Shown one piece after another: positions 22,285-33,981 of a stretch of 64,000 nt of DNA. Source of the DNA: Adiantum capillus-veneris (Eukaryota; Streptophyta; Polypodiopsida; Polypodiales; Pteridaceae); NCBI GenBank assembly GCA_014529385.2, contig CM043959.1:62325753-62389752 (forward strand), given 5' to 3'. Position 1 is the stretch's first letter. Every line of letters begins with the position of its first letter. The position numbers and the translations under genes are program-made. Under the pieces are notes generated by a model that worked only from the letters and a program-made list of their open reading frames with translations, made no database searches and was not told where the DNA came from.

Positions 22285-25010
22285 TTCACGTGCTATGGTA
22301 GAAGCAATGATACTAGTAACCAGTTTGTAGTTAGTGGCAAGCACACGAATGCCAACAAATATGAGAGCGAGGCTGCAAGCGAGAGAGCGAGTGAGAGAGA
22401 GAGAGTGACGTTTTTCAAAAAAAATCTTGAATCAAACCTCTCTTTAGCTGCCTACGTCGATGTAGACTGCTAGAGAGAGAGAGAGAGATCTAGAAATTTC
22501 AGTGAAAAAAGAAACAGGGTCTAGTGATGAATTTACAACTAGCAAAAAACAGAGAAATATACACAAGTTTGTCTTCAAATTTTGAGCTAAAAAATCATGA
22601 GAATTTCAAGTTTACCCTTATTTTCTTTTGTTGGGGAAAATGTATTTTTCTAGTCTTGATCTTAGTATGGGGTAGGGAATGGTCACTTGTTGACCATTGC
22701 TCGGAATCCATGCAACTGCATGGCAATCGACGAAGGTCGGGAGCCGTGCGAGAGCGTGGATTTTTGGGTGTATCGTTAGCAAGTAACCATTCCCGACCAT
22801 CAAGGTCCGGGGGAGGGAGGCCGTGATCGCAGATTCTACACACTGATATGTCAGCTACACAACAATTCCGCTTTTCATAAACTTTTACGTATTTTGCATG
22901 CTAACATGTCAACAACACAGCAGATCTGCTATTGCGGTCTACTGTGTTGCTTAGATATTCTCTATGATGATTTGAGAGAGTCTCTACTATTGTGCGGTTA
23001 CTCAAATTCCATGCATTGACTTGCCAACAATCTGGCAGCACCGCCCTTTCTAAATGATGAGTTGTCTCATATCTAACAATGCATTATTGACTTTCTTCTC
23101 AGGAATGTAGAGTAGATGAGCGGCCCAGATTGGCTGCCCCTGAACTTGGAACTTGACGGATAGTGTGCATTGTGGGTTTTCTATTCCAAATTTCCAATAT
23201 ATGGACTATTGAAATTTGAATGGGTCACAAGAGGACTGATTCTTGAGAGAACACAAGGATGTTGACAACAATTGAAACCTCGAAAAGCCTAACCTTTTCC
23301 ATGATTGGCAGTCGGGGGTTTCTAGCGAGCTCGGCTACCTAAACCCTCATTGTTTCGAGGTTTACCCGTACGGTGTTACTTTATAGTGATTTGGGAGTTC
23401 ATATTGAATGTTTCATCTTTATTGACAAAGTATTCCTTCCTAGGGGATAAGAAATGGGTCTAAGATATTCAAAAAGTAAAGGGGTTTCCCTAGTTACTTC
23501 TATTCTTCCAATTCCGACAGTTCAAAAGATAGGCCGGTAGTGGAGTCCTCCTATCATCAGGGCTGGAAAAACACTAGAAAAGGCTTGACTCTGACAAAAT
23601 ATTTATCTTTTCCTCCTCCTCTATCATCTTCGGGGCGCCGTTATGGCAAGAGGAGTTTGGAGGGGATACTCATGAGATCGAGGATGACAACTCCACTCCA
23701 AAAGGGATGAGGCCAGACATGAATTAGGCTTTAACGACATGGTGGATCCCTTTTGTAGGGGACCAAAACTGGAGGAAGACACTTCTTCCGGAAATGAAGG
23801 AAATGGTCAGGATACTGGGTTGGGCGATTATGACCCTAGAGAAAAGGAAGGACTAGGGGGGATCTCCTAGATTGGCCCCTTCTTGCTTCCCGAAAAAGAG
23901 AATGGCAAGGATGAACCCGAGAATGAGAAAAGGAGCAGCAGTAGGTATTGAAAACGTATTTAGTCTTTTGACAAGCCCTCTAAGACTCTAGGTTTTGCCG
24001 TAAGAAAAGCTATTTCCCAGTTTTCTCTGACGATGGCCTTTTTGATATTATTTGTATCTCAAGGAAATCCACTTTTGATAAATATAGACAACTAACGATT
24101 ACTTCAGGGTGGCCTTTGCTTTGTCACTCCCCAATTAGGTAGCATAATGTTAATGTGCTAGACTCATAGTCCTAGAATGATGGTTTGACTCAATCCCCAT
24201 TTTTTGTAAATTAAACCCATTGTGGCATGACGATACATGACAAGGGATCCTAGCTTAGAATGCAATGGATGTATGTGGGTTCCTCCCCATCTACCTACTC
24301 CTTTTGCTAGGAATTTGGACACTCAAGGAGAAGGGTCTGTTGTTGCTAGCCCTTATTGACATAGAGCTACTGCCTTGGCAAGAGTTGTTGTCTTTGCTAT
24401 GTCAACCGGATAAAAGTGTGAAGGAAAAAGGGTTGAATATAATAAAATTCGATCCTCACTCGAAAACTTTTAAGGGGCATAGTGGGTATATGCACACACG
24501 CAGACAAACACACACACAAAGAGATGGCACACACCTAGGATTGAGGTGGATGTGCTAGTGGTAGAAATTGCAACAAAAACATGTAGGCCACCCTGATAAT
24601 GCTTTCTTGAACAAGCCCAACAAGATTGCATGGTGAAAATTCTTGTTCCATACCATGTGACTTCTTGGGCTTGAAAGTTTATGAGGGCCATTACTCTTGT
24701 AAGCTTGTCCCTCGTGTTCTAAGTAGGTCTTGCTTCTATGAGCTATATTATACACACTCATCCCTTTGTCACTGCATTTTGACACAAGATATATCATCCA
24801 AAATTAATACTAAAGAGAAGCTCCTAATGGTACATTAGTTGTATCCTTTGTCTCCTTTGAAATGTGCTACCATTGCATATTTTAAACTTAATATCCACCA
24901 CCTCTATCTATGCTTGGATAGAGTGTAGGAACTAAATAAAAACACATATGTCAATGATTATTGAAATACGTAGAAGTACCTTGACTAGTTTGGGCTTTTT
25001 GAAATAGTAC
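22285..25010. other. Unassigned insertion sequence in Gyp-host
   Basis: This is right of the inverted-LTR element and left of the Gyp-host RNase H. It holds a further AG-tract unit near 22440-22490 and an inverted repeat: GGGAATGGT-ACTTG near 22675-22689, complement near 22782-22796, with about 90 bp between and a small CCATGCA/TGCATGG hairpin inside. A smaller hairpin (CAACACAG...CTGTGTTG) lies near 22912-22955. From about 23080 to 24250 the sequence is less AT-rich and purine-rich, with no clear long frame. A 97-codon frame at 24265-24558 is unrecognised. Confidence 0.4.
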
Positions 25011-25937
25011 ATTGCTATTTTTTTCTCGGTTTAGTTAGCGCTTGAAAAAACTTGCTCGAGATTTGGGATTCCTCCCTGGTAAGAGTGCTGAGGAAGCCGC
25101 CTATCAAAAGCAATTCTCCATCATACATCACTTCAAAAAAGACTTCAAAAACACAAACAAGAGTACCACATCCTACATGTAAATGAGAAGAGGTGTAGAA
25201 CTTTAATCCAACATCATCACTAGTGGGAAGCATCTCCTCTTCATCTTCATACATGGCCCTTGAAAACATATCTGCAACAGGGTTATCTCTGCCTGTAATA
25301 TGACAAAACTCATGGTTAAGGGACTTAATAAAGGCTCTCCATCATAACATTGCAATGTCCAATCCCTATCAATGGCAAACAATCGCCTATACTATAATTG
25401 AAGCTCCTAATGGATATTACTTGTGTAGAACTTTAATCCAACATCATGACTAGTGGGAAGCATCTCCTCTTCATCTTCATACATGGCCCTTGAAAACATA
25501 TCTGCAACACAGTTATCTATGCCTGTAATATGACAAAACTCATGGTTAAGGGACTTAATAAAGGCTCTCCATCGTAACATTGCAATGTCCAAAGTAGAGT
25601 AGTTTTTTATTATCCCTATCAATGGCAAACAATCGTCTGTACTATAATTGAAGCTCCTATTAGATATTACTTGTGAAAACTCAGGGTAGCAACACCCCAA
25701 AATTCTCTCTTAACTTGTGGGTAACCTCTTTCACAAGTCTTAATAACTTATTTCCCAAATCGGATTGCATACCTGTGACCATCTTCATCATCTTGACCTA
25801 AAGCCTACCCAATATCTGTCGGGCTAGTGTCAATGATTAAGATCATTGGACTTCCACACTTATAGTCAACCTTTCTCATGGTAAGAGCCTTGAGAAGCAT
25901 TTTCTTCAATTGTTTGATGGCCTTCATATCAAATTCT
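25011..25937 (-). pseudogene. Gyp-host RT end and RNase H, with internal duplication
   Basis: On the minus strand it starts at the Cop-A insertion point with EFDMKAIKQLKKML. It continues with MRKVDYKCGSPMILIIDTSP (the first RNase H Asp region), TDDCLPLIGIIKNYSTLDI, MLRWRAFIKSLNHEFCHI and VADMFSRAMYEDEEEM. Frameshifts disable it. A direct duplication is present: 25194-25423 repeats 25424-25672, and the first copy lacks about 20 bp around GTAGAGTAGTTTTTT. The left end near 25010 is where the 6.5-kb insertion begins. Confidence 0.82.
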
Positions 25938-26167
25938 TGTTGGAAATAGGGTTGAAGGGAAACACACACAGCTTGGAGAAGACAAAGTAAGCTCAAGGCA
26001 CACAACAGAGAGTAGTATTACTTAGTGTGCAATGGAAAGACAAGATAGCCCTAGAGTTATGGGTGTATGTACAATGAACACAGGAAAAAAACTCCTAGTG
26101 AGGGAAAAAGTGCCCTGCCCGTCCTAAGTGTGTTCACAAACATCACTAACACATGTATATGGTAACA
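25938..26167 (-). repeat. Cop-A 3' LTR
   Basis: Plus-strand ends are TGTTGGAAATAGGG and ...GGTAACA. It shares ACACAGCTTGGAGA, AAGCTCAAGGCACACAA, GTGTGCAATGGAAAGA and CCCTAGAGTTATGGG with 44451-44680. The adjacent CCCCTCTAGAAG (26170-26181) is the complement of a polypurine tract. Confidence 0.9.
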
Positions 26168-26181
26168 AACCCCTCTAGAAG

Positions 26182-28270
26182 TGATGCAGTGAATGAGAGA
26201 TGGCACATAAAGTATAGGGGAGTGCCATGCCCTGAGGACATGATCATTCCACAAAAGAGAGTAAGCCCAAATATTTGTAGAAAGCTTCAAACTTCTATGA
26301 GACAATGCCTTTGTGAAAAGATTTGAGCGGTTCTCCTGTGTTGGCACATAGGCCAAGATGATCTCTCTTGCTAAGAGTCTTTCCCTGACATAGTGGTAAT
26401 GCACCTCAATGTGCTTTGTGTGAGCATGAAAAATTGGATTATTTGCAACTAACAATGCACTGTGACTATTAGTGTAGATGATTTTGTCAATGTCCTTTCC
26501 AACACCCAAATCATCCATAAGCTGTCTAAGACATACACACTTGACCGTAGATGTGAAGATTGCCAGGTACTCAACCTCACAACTAAAAGTGTCCACATTA
26601 CGTTGCTTCTTCTCAACCATGATATGCATGAATTGTCGAGTATGAAATAAAAACCACTTGTGGAAACTCGTGTGTCAAAACAACTAGCTCAATTTGAGTC
26701 CAAAAAGCATTTAAATATGGTGGCAATGATCTCCCTTGGGATAAAACAACCTAAGATGTAAAGTGCCACTCAAGTAGCAAAAGATATGCTTGAGAGCTTG
26801 TCAATCTTAGACCATGGGCTATGCATAAATTTGCTGACCCATGAGACTATGAACTAAATACATGGCCTTGTGTTGCATACATAAATAAGGAATCCAACAA
26901 TAGTTTGGTAAAGAGTGAAATTTGCAAGATCACCAGTATCATGAAGACTCAATTTCAAACATGTTTCCATGGGAGTGGCAATAGGTTTGCAATCCTCAAG
27001 TCCAAACTTACATAGCAATGTCTCTATGTAACTTGTCTGACACAAGGCAATACCACCATCACACTGCTTAAACTGTATGCCCAAGTAATGATGCAACAAC
27101 CCCAAATCTTTCATATTGAAAGTATCATTCAAATCAAACTTACATTCAGCAATGTGCCTCATTTGGACCATTGATCAGCAACTCATCTAGACATAGAACA
27201 ACAATGAGAAGTACATCACCATCACTCTTTACATTAAAAGTGTTTTTTGTTGGATTCAATACAAAATCCTCATTTGAATGAATGAGTGCCAGATTTCTCG
27301 TACCAAGCATGCGGAGACCGCCTCAACCCATACAAAGCTGTGAGGTTGTGTTACATAAAACTCCTCAAGTATGTCACCATTCAAGAAAGAGGTAACAATG
27401 TTTGGTTGATGTACATCCCAACCAAAATGAGATGCCAATGCACGTAGAAAATTCATATTAGTCATCGAGCAAGTGGGAGCAAAAGTCTCTTCATAATCTA
27501 TGCCTTTTTTCTATGCATAAACCTTTGCAATAATTTGAGTCTTATAGCGATCAATCTCACCATTCAGCTTGCGTTTTAAATTGTAAACCCACTTTGTACC
27601 AATGGCCTTTTTCCTAGGAGGGAAATCACATAGAGTCCATGTGTAATTTTCTATAAGTGCATCCTATTCTAATTGCATGGAAGACATCCAATTTTCTTAA
27701 TCATGTGCTTCATCAAAAGATAGAGGTTCCTCAACATCACATAACAATATAATGCATAAGATCCATGCCAAGAACCTAAACGAGTACATCTAGACAAAGG
27801 TGTATCCAATTTACTATCATGTAAAGTATGCATCATCCATTTTGGCATACCTCTAGCCTGCTCATTCGCATCCCTTTTCACATCAAGTACATCATGTACA
27901 TCTGCATCAATAATAGGATGATCCATAACATTTTCAATAACCCCCATAGGCTATATATTTTTCTCATTCAAATTTACATTCAAATTTCCACCAGTGAAAA
28001 GAGGCAGTGTCTCTAGCACATGACAACAAGGGTTGAACATAATCTTCCACAAACACAACATCTCATGAAAAGAGGCAAAAAACTGTCATAAATGTCATGC
28101 AAGCTTACATTAGTGTCTCTAGCACATGACAACAAGGGTTCAACATAATCTTCCACAAACACGACATCTCATGAAACCAATATACAATTTGTTTGAAGAT
28201 GGTACAACGTGTAACCTTTGCTTTCAGAACTATAACCAACAAAAATGCATTTGACATCCTTATCGTCCAA
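26182..28270 (-). pseudogene. Cop-A pol: linker, reverse transcriptase and RNase H
   Basis: On the minus strand from 28270: LDDKDVKCIFVGYSSESKGY (the linker after integrase), then VVFVEDYVEPLL. RT segments follow (LASHFGWDVHQPN, FLNGDILEEFYVTQP near 27380, FNMKDLGLLHHYLGIQFK near 27120). The copia RNase H follows (CEVEYLAIF near 26570, TNSHSALLVANNP, HTKHIEVHYHYVRE near 26410, LFTKALS). The catalytic YVDD segment falls in a disrupted stretch near 27180-27220. Multiple stops and frameshifts are present. Cop-B at 40.5-42.3 kb is a close relative in the opposite orientation. Confidence 0.85.
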
Positions 28271-28281
28271 GTTTTTGTGTT

Positions 28282-29150
28282 GTGTTTGTGGCTACTACAA
28301 AGAACATTACCTCTCATCAAGACTTGTTTACCTCTCTTGAGGATGTACCTCATGGAAATGCAGTCACTTGTGTCAACAATGCCTCTTATCCGGTCAAGGG
28401 AGTTGGAAAGATCATGCTAACTACTACGAAAGGCAGTTATTTCACACTTATTGATGCAATTTATGTACTTGGGATCAAGAAGAACCTTGTATTTGAGCTT
28501 GATAGACTTGGTCTTGTTGTGAAATTTGTGGATGATAGATGTACAGTACATGATCTCAATTTTGGTGATCACATTGTTGCATCTAGAATTTTATACCATG
28601 GGTTGTATAAGATCACTTTGTATGACAAGTGTGGGAAGCATTTTGCAATGCAATTTTAGATGCAAATCTTTGGCATGCATGTTTTGGACATATAATTTTT
28701 GTCAGTTTGTTGTGTTTGTAGAAATCTCATATGGTGATTCTTTGTTGCCTCTTGAAGCAACTATGAAGCATGTTTGTGAATGTTGTATTCAGGGTAAGAT
28801 GCAACATTCAAAGTTTCTAAAGGATGGTTTAGGAAGGGATACATGAAGTTTGAACCTTGTGCATAGTGAAGTTTGTGGGCCTATGCAAACTCTGTCCTTA
28901 GGCAATTACATGTACTTCATGAATTTCATTGATGATTACTCCAAGCATGCATGGGTGTATCCACTAAAAGCTAAGTCCTAAGTATTTATGTGGTTCAATT
29001 AATTTTTGGCTATGGCTAGAAATGCCTCTAAATGTACTATGAGCACCCTCCAATCCAATCGAGGTGGGGAGCATATGTCGCATGAATTTAATGCATTTTT
29101 AGCTAGTTGTGAGATAAAACACCAAGGTACAGTGTGGTATACACAATAAT
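28282..29150 (+). pseudogene. Inverted Cop-A segment: protease end, GAG-pre-integrase and integrase
   Basis: This plus-strand stretch begins ATTKNITSHQDLFTSLEDVP, the region after the copia protease active site; the catalytic Asp-Ser-Gly is not present at the junction. It continues with LIDAIYVLGIKKNL and LVVKFVDDRCTVHD. A GAG-pre-integrase finger follows (CECCIQGKMQHSKF near 28775), then integrase NYMYFMNFIDDYSKHAWVYP near 28905-28965 and HEFNAFLASCEIKHQ, stopping near 29150. Minus-strand Cop-A coding sequence flanks it on both sides (linker to the left, gag to the right), so an inversion within one element is the simplest reading. Confidence 0.75.
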
Positions 29151-29164
29151 CGCAATTCATCTTC

Positions 29165-29515
29165 TATTTTTCATTCTCACCAAAATTCCTAGACAAGGTA
29201 TTGCCAGCATAAACATTGGAAAGAGGTGATTTTCCACTCGCCGAAGAACCATGAGAAGTGGCTACGTTGTTGCTACCACTTTTCCTTTGAGCAGAAATAA
29301 AAGCCTATTCGAATTCATGTTGTTTAGCCCTATTTTCCTTGAAAGTGACTCTTGCAGTAGCGATGTGCACAATGCATCAAACTTGACAACTTCTGGTTCC
29401 CTTCGGTCATAAGTCTCAAAGTACTAGCAAAAGTCTGGTAATAATTTGGCAAAACATCAAGATCAGTCTGCACAAGTGAACTGCTAAAAATGACTTCTCC
29501 TCCAAAAAATAATTT
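29165..29515 (-). pseudogene. Cop-A gag, second half
   Basis: On the minus strand it reads KLFFGGEVIFSSSLVQ, then YYQTFAST, followed by a decayed stretch similar to Cop-B gag after its LDSYQTFASTWRLM. The first half of the same gene ends INRKL at 42543, so the text between is an insertion. Confidence 0.75.
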
Positions 29516-30890
29516 TGTGAGGTCCCAACCCCGTTACCAAATCCATTTGGCAAAAGAAGGGTACGTGACAGGTTGCTAGGCCTTAATCGATTGGGAAAAG
29601 CATAAGGAGATAGACAAGATTTCTAATGGATTGATTCTCGTCATCCAGTAACTTGAGTTCGAACCATTGAAAAGGGTGCTAGCCCTATCTTGCAGGGGAA
29701 TCATGAACTAACACAATAATGTGACGGTCCTAGTTCTCACCTTCTTCCAAAAGAGAGAAACCCCGAATGCCTTTTTTCCCATAATTTTCAGAGGCACATA
29801 CACTTGGGACTTCTCGACTCTTGTCACAATGAGTCTCTAGTTTTGCTTCTTCTATCAATGAGAAGTAGAGAGTTTCTTGACTAATCAAGACCACCCATCC
29901 TTGATTGGCAACCTGAGCCAGTCCCCACATTCCACCCCCACACTCACACTTTGTTTTGCTTGTTTTCTAATTACTACAACATGATTGTTTATACAAAAAG
30001 TTCCTTTTTATGATTTCCATCACAAGTTTGTTAAGACAACCCTTCAACCATTATCAACCCGGCACCAAGAAACCCGCAGTGACTAACTTGCAACCTGGGC
30101 ACTAACGCGCAAGTAATATCTTGCTTTCTGGGCACCAACCCGCAAGATGTTTGCAACCATATGCACTACTTTAGCATTCACTCCGCTAAGCTCTACTCCC
30201 AAGATATCAAAGGGAGTTTTGACTATATCACTGTAGGATTTTTGAATGAATAAGATTCAAGAGTTCTTCTACTGGGCAAACATTTCTTTTCTATGAGCAA
30301 ACATACTACTTTCCATGCATTCTTTCCCTTTTAATACAACTTGAGAAAATTAACAAGTTCAATTGATGCGATTTTGAATTGGGAATGCCCCATGATTAGG
30401 TATTTTTGCCTTCCTATTTACCTATGATGCAAGTAACAAAAGGAATTTTCCTACGTGTTCATGAGCAATAATGTCACTTCCTAGGATAAGTGGCCCATTC
30501 TCATTCATTGGGACCTTTCTTTTTACTTTACCATCATTGTCTCCGGCTCCGTGATCGTGTGATCCACCATAGAAAGTTCTCTTAGGTTCCATTCCCACTA
30601 CTAGATACTTATCTTAACTTGAGAAGCTGTAAGCTAAAGTATAAGAATACAATGGAAGTAGGGTAAATGATTATAAGTATTTTCATTCCACAACATATAT
30701 GGTTATTCTCTACACATCAACTCAAAACATATTCTTGCTTGATCCTACCATAATCTTATGATGCCATGCGCCATAACCCATACACTAATCACATGATTAA
30801 TAACTTCTATATACTTGCAAGAACAATTCATCATTTTAGTTGGACCATTTCTTGAATAAGACTAGCTAGTATATACATGCAAACATCTAG

Positions 30891-31064
30891 GTTACATTGA
30901 TGAAGAATTATGCATGCAATCATCACAATTGATTATACAAGCTTCAATGTTACATTGATGAAGAATTGTGCATGCAATCACCACAATTGATTATACAAGC
31001 ATCTATGTTACATTGATGAAGAATTGTGCATGCAATCACAACAGCTGATTATGCAATCGAGTAG
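30891..31064. repeat. Tandem repeat, 58-bp unit, three copies
   Basis: Copies start GTTACATTGATGAAGAATT at 30891, 30949 and 31007. Each contains TGCATGCAATCA and ATTGATTATACAAGC or a variant. Confidence 0.9.
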
Positions 31065-31139
31065 TGTGACCTTCATTACTTTGCAATGTAGAGAAATTAC
31101 CATAAAAATAGGTATAATGATTGTTGATTTCCAATTGAG

Positions 31140-31245
31140 GATAGGTAAATAAAAGTATAGCATTTGATAATATAGTAGCAATTGAAAAGGATTCCAATTG
31201 AATGATAATATATAGAAGCAATTGGAAAGGATTTCAATTGAAAGA
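31140..31245. repeat. Short direct duplication with AATTG-rich words
   Basis: GATAATATAGTAGCAATTG and GATAATATATAGAAGCAATTG, each followed by a (A/G)AAAGGATT(C/T)CAATTGAA block, lie about 40 bp apart. Confidence 0.7.
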
Positions 31246-31989
31246 AAAGATTGATAATAGCTTGATTAAACAATAGATTTACATTACCCAAAGGTGCTTT
31301 GGAGTTATTGATCCCTCAAAGCTTTGATGTAGAAGCCACCAAGTTAATTGCCATAGTAGCAAATCTCTCTTCTCCTCAAGTGTGCTCGAGTGTGTGTAAA
31401 ATTGGGTGGGAATGCCCCTTATATAGACTTCTAGGGTTGCTTGATAGCCAAGGCTCGCCCATACCTCCCTTACTCGCCCCCTCTTGCCAAAAGAAGAAGT
31501 AGAGGTGTCACAAGCCTCTCACTAACCACTAGAGGTGTCCCCTTTTACCTAATTGAGTGATATATACACCTCATGTACTTACCCATGATTAGAGTCAACA
31601 TACCATAAGAGATGGTCTATGGCCATGGGTCATTTATGGACATACATACACATGCATATATTTGCCCATGAACATGCATACATATGCATATCTTAGACTA
31701 AGCATTTTATCTATTAACATTAGGATGACAATTAATGGTTTAAAGTGACCTTGGCTTATCAAAATTTAATTCTGGAACTTGCTATTAAGAGAAGAGCTTG
31801 AGGACTACAAACTAAGGTCTCAGATACACACACCTGCTATATTTAGTAGTTTTTGGGACACACAGCTATTTTTATGGAAATTCAGGACGGGATAGAATTT
31901 GACGAGACGGTTTCATCTAGGTGGGTATAACCACCTCAAAACTTTCTATTTTTGGACAAAAATGACAAAAAAGATAAATTCTCATTTCT

Positions 31990-32316
31990 GAAAATCTTAC
32001 AACAATATATTTATCGCATCCTCCAGGCCTATTCGCTAGTAGCTCCAGCAAACGTCTGCTCACTTTCTCCAATTTCAGTGAGCGGTCACATGTCGCAGGT
32101 CGTAGATTTTTGACTCGGGTTCATTTTGGCCTCCGTTTCCACTACAAGCAGTACTACGCAGGCTATTTTATCATTTTGTGCAAAATTTTAATCAGGGCCG
32201 TTTTTTGCATAACAGGTCCCTTGCAGTCTTCTATGGTTTTTGCTATATAGCATGTGTTGTTCCCGCTTCATTTATCCTCTTTTTGGGTAGTTTTCACATG
32301 GGATGCAGCATTAACC
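31990..32316 (+). other. Cop-B 5' leader remnant
   Basis: GCATCCTC-AGGC and CTGCTCACTTTCTC near 32018-32070 match the leader just after the Cop-A primer site (complement of 44375-44435). CTTTTTGGG-AGTTTTCACAT near 32280 matches the leader just before the Cop-A gag start. The Cop-B 5' LTR and primer site are missing. Confidence 0.55.
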
Positions 32317-33130
32317 ATGGTTCACAACAACACAAATGTGTTCAAGATATTTGCTTACATGATGCAACATGTTCTTGTGTCAAAGGGCGTTTGGAATATT
32401 GTGCAGGGCATTGATGTACGTCCTGGTTCTTAGGATGTAGGTGATGTTGAGGATGTTGTAGGTCTTGTTGCAAGGATTGCTGCTATTAGAGTTGTTTTGC
32501 CTACGACAGACCAAGCTCATTGGGATGTAAAGCATGCGCAGACTCATACATTGATTGCATTGTCTGTGAAGCGCACCATTAATCCTTACATTCATTCAAC
32601 AAAACTTGCAAAACATGCTTGGGATATTTTGGCTGGTTTTTATGCAAGCCGCAATGAGGCAAAAATTGCATTGCTGCGTAAAGAGCTCGAGTCGAAGATT
32701 ATGCATGAGGAAGATGATATGGAAACTTTACTTGTTGGTGTCAAGGATACCAATGAGAAACTTATTTCTGCACGTGAAGTCATTTCAGACGGTTCCCTTG
32801 TGCAGATTGTTCTTGATGGCTTACTAGATTCTTACCAGACTTTTGCTAGTACTTGGAGACTTATGACCCAAGGAATCCTAAAGTTGTCAAGTTTGATGCA
32901 TTGTGCATATTTCTTTTACAAGAGTTACTTTCCAAAAAAAACAGGACTAGATAGCGTGCAGTTGAACAGGCTTTTTTTGCTTCTCAAATATAGGGTGGTA
33001 GCAACAATGAAAAAACTTCTTATGGATATTCTCTGAGTGGTAAATCATCTATTCCTAATGCTTTTGCTGGCAGCAATTCGTCTGGAAATTTTGGTGATAA
33101 GGGCAAAAAGAAGATGCATTGCCATTATTG
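32317..33130 (+). pseudogene. Cop-B gag
   Basis: This is a copia-type gag (UBN2-like). ATG at 32317 gives MVHNNTNVFKIFAYMMQHVL. Relative to Cop-A it lacks about 13 codons (the FLEHKLDGDNYPMW segment), so the N-terminal core is damaged. It continues past a TAG near 32433 with TTDQAHWDVKHAQTH, KHAWDILAGFYASRNE, LRKELESKIMHEEDDME and VLDGLLDSYQTFAS. After a frame change it reaches a basic stretch and CHYC near 33117-33128. At about 33130 the text passes into Ty3-type gag (Gyp-C), possibly through recombination at similar zinc knuckles. Confidence 0.8.
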
Positions 33131-33900
33131 CAAATTTGTGAGAGAGAAGGCCATAACACAACACAATGTTGGTACAACCCTAATAATAGGAGTAGATCAA
33201 CTCCACAAACAGGCAGAGGGAGAAATGATGATGAAACAAATCAAATAGCTCCATTTAGAGGGAGGCCATCGTTTTAGAGACCTCCATGACCACCTTGGAG
33301 AAATCAGGATAATAATCAGAGAAGACCACCAGGCATCATGCCATGTCTGTATTGTTCAGCACCAGATCATTGGGTTGGTCTGAATTGTGCTTTGTGGGTC
33401 AAAATAATAGAGAAAAAAGAGGAATGTTAGTTGTATCCCATAACCAGGATAATCAGCAGGCTAACCCACAACAACAACACCAACACCAACATCAACCACC
33501 AGCTCAAGCAAACGTCATCATCATTGAAATTGAAGAAAAAAAACACCTGATGTGTGCTTGGTGAGAATGTGGAGTTTATATATTTAGAGCATTGTGATGA
33601 ATGGGCTTGTGATTGTCATGAATGTGAGGAGCACCAAGAGATAGGTGTCATGGCGGTTACCAAGTCTAAGGATAAAGGACCTATTCATTGGAAGGAGAAA
33701 AAAGCAATGAGAGACCAGGTTGAAAAATAGGTTCAGAAGGATCAAACGAATCAAAGTGTGGATGATAGTAGTTCAGATGATCAGAGGGATCAATTGCAAC
33801 AGCACTATGGGAAACCCTTACTACCAAAAGAGGATAAGGATTGGTTTGAAGCATTAATAAACTCTCCATTGCAACGTCCTTGGATCAATTATTATGTATG
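33131..33900 (+). pseudogene. Gyp-C gag, C-terminal part
   Basis: REGHNTTQCWYNPNNR (33140-33190) completes a CX2CX4HX4C knuckle if an 8-bp TTTGTGAG insertion is ignored. An Arg/Pro/Gly-rich linker (GRGRNDDETNQ) follows. A second finger, CLYCSAPDHW...NC, lies near 33350-33390, then a Gln/His-rich tract (33464-33510). The later segment ACDCHECEEHQEIGVMAVTK leads toward protease. Several stops are present. Confidence 0.65.
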
Positions 33901-33981
33901 GTTCTAGCCTTCAAAGAAAATTTCTTGAATAGATTGCTTTAAAAGGAGTATTTAATTTAGACAGATAGCATCCTTGAGCCG

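Larger units (their letters stand above)
29516..31985. other. Non-coding insert next to Cop-B; contains a dispersed repeat
   Basis: The insert begins TGTGAGGTCCCAACC where the Cop-A gag stops. About 29560-30060 resembles 47420-47830: CGTGACA-GTTGCTAGG here versus CGCGACATGCTAGG there, and CACACTCAC, TTGTTTTCTAATTA, TGTTCCTTT, TTTCCA in the same order. It may be LTR sequence of another element, since the whole 29516-42542 insertion starts TG and ends CA. No protein domain was recognised. Confidence 0.5.

Noticed and set aside
22675-22796. MicroRNA precursor
   Set aside because: Arms are only about 15 bp and separated by about 90 bp with poor internal pairing; no small-RNA evidence is available.
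30891-31064. 58-bp repeats as a CRISPR array
   Set aside because: The units are contiguous without unique spacers, and the DNA is eukaryotic.
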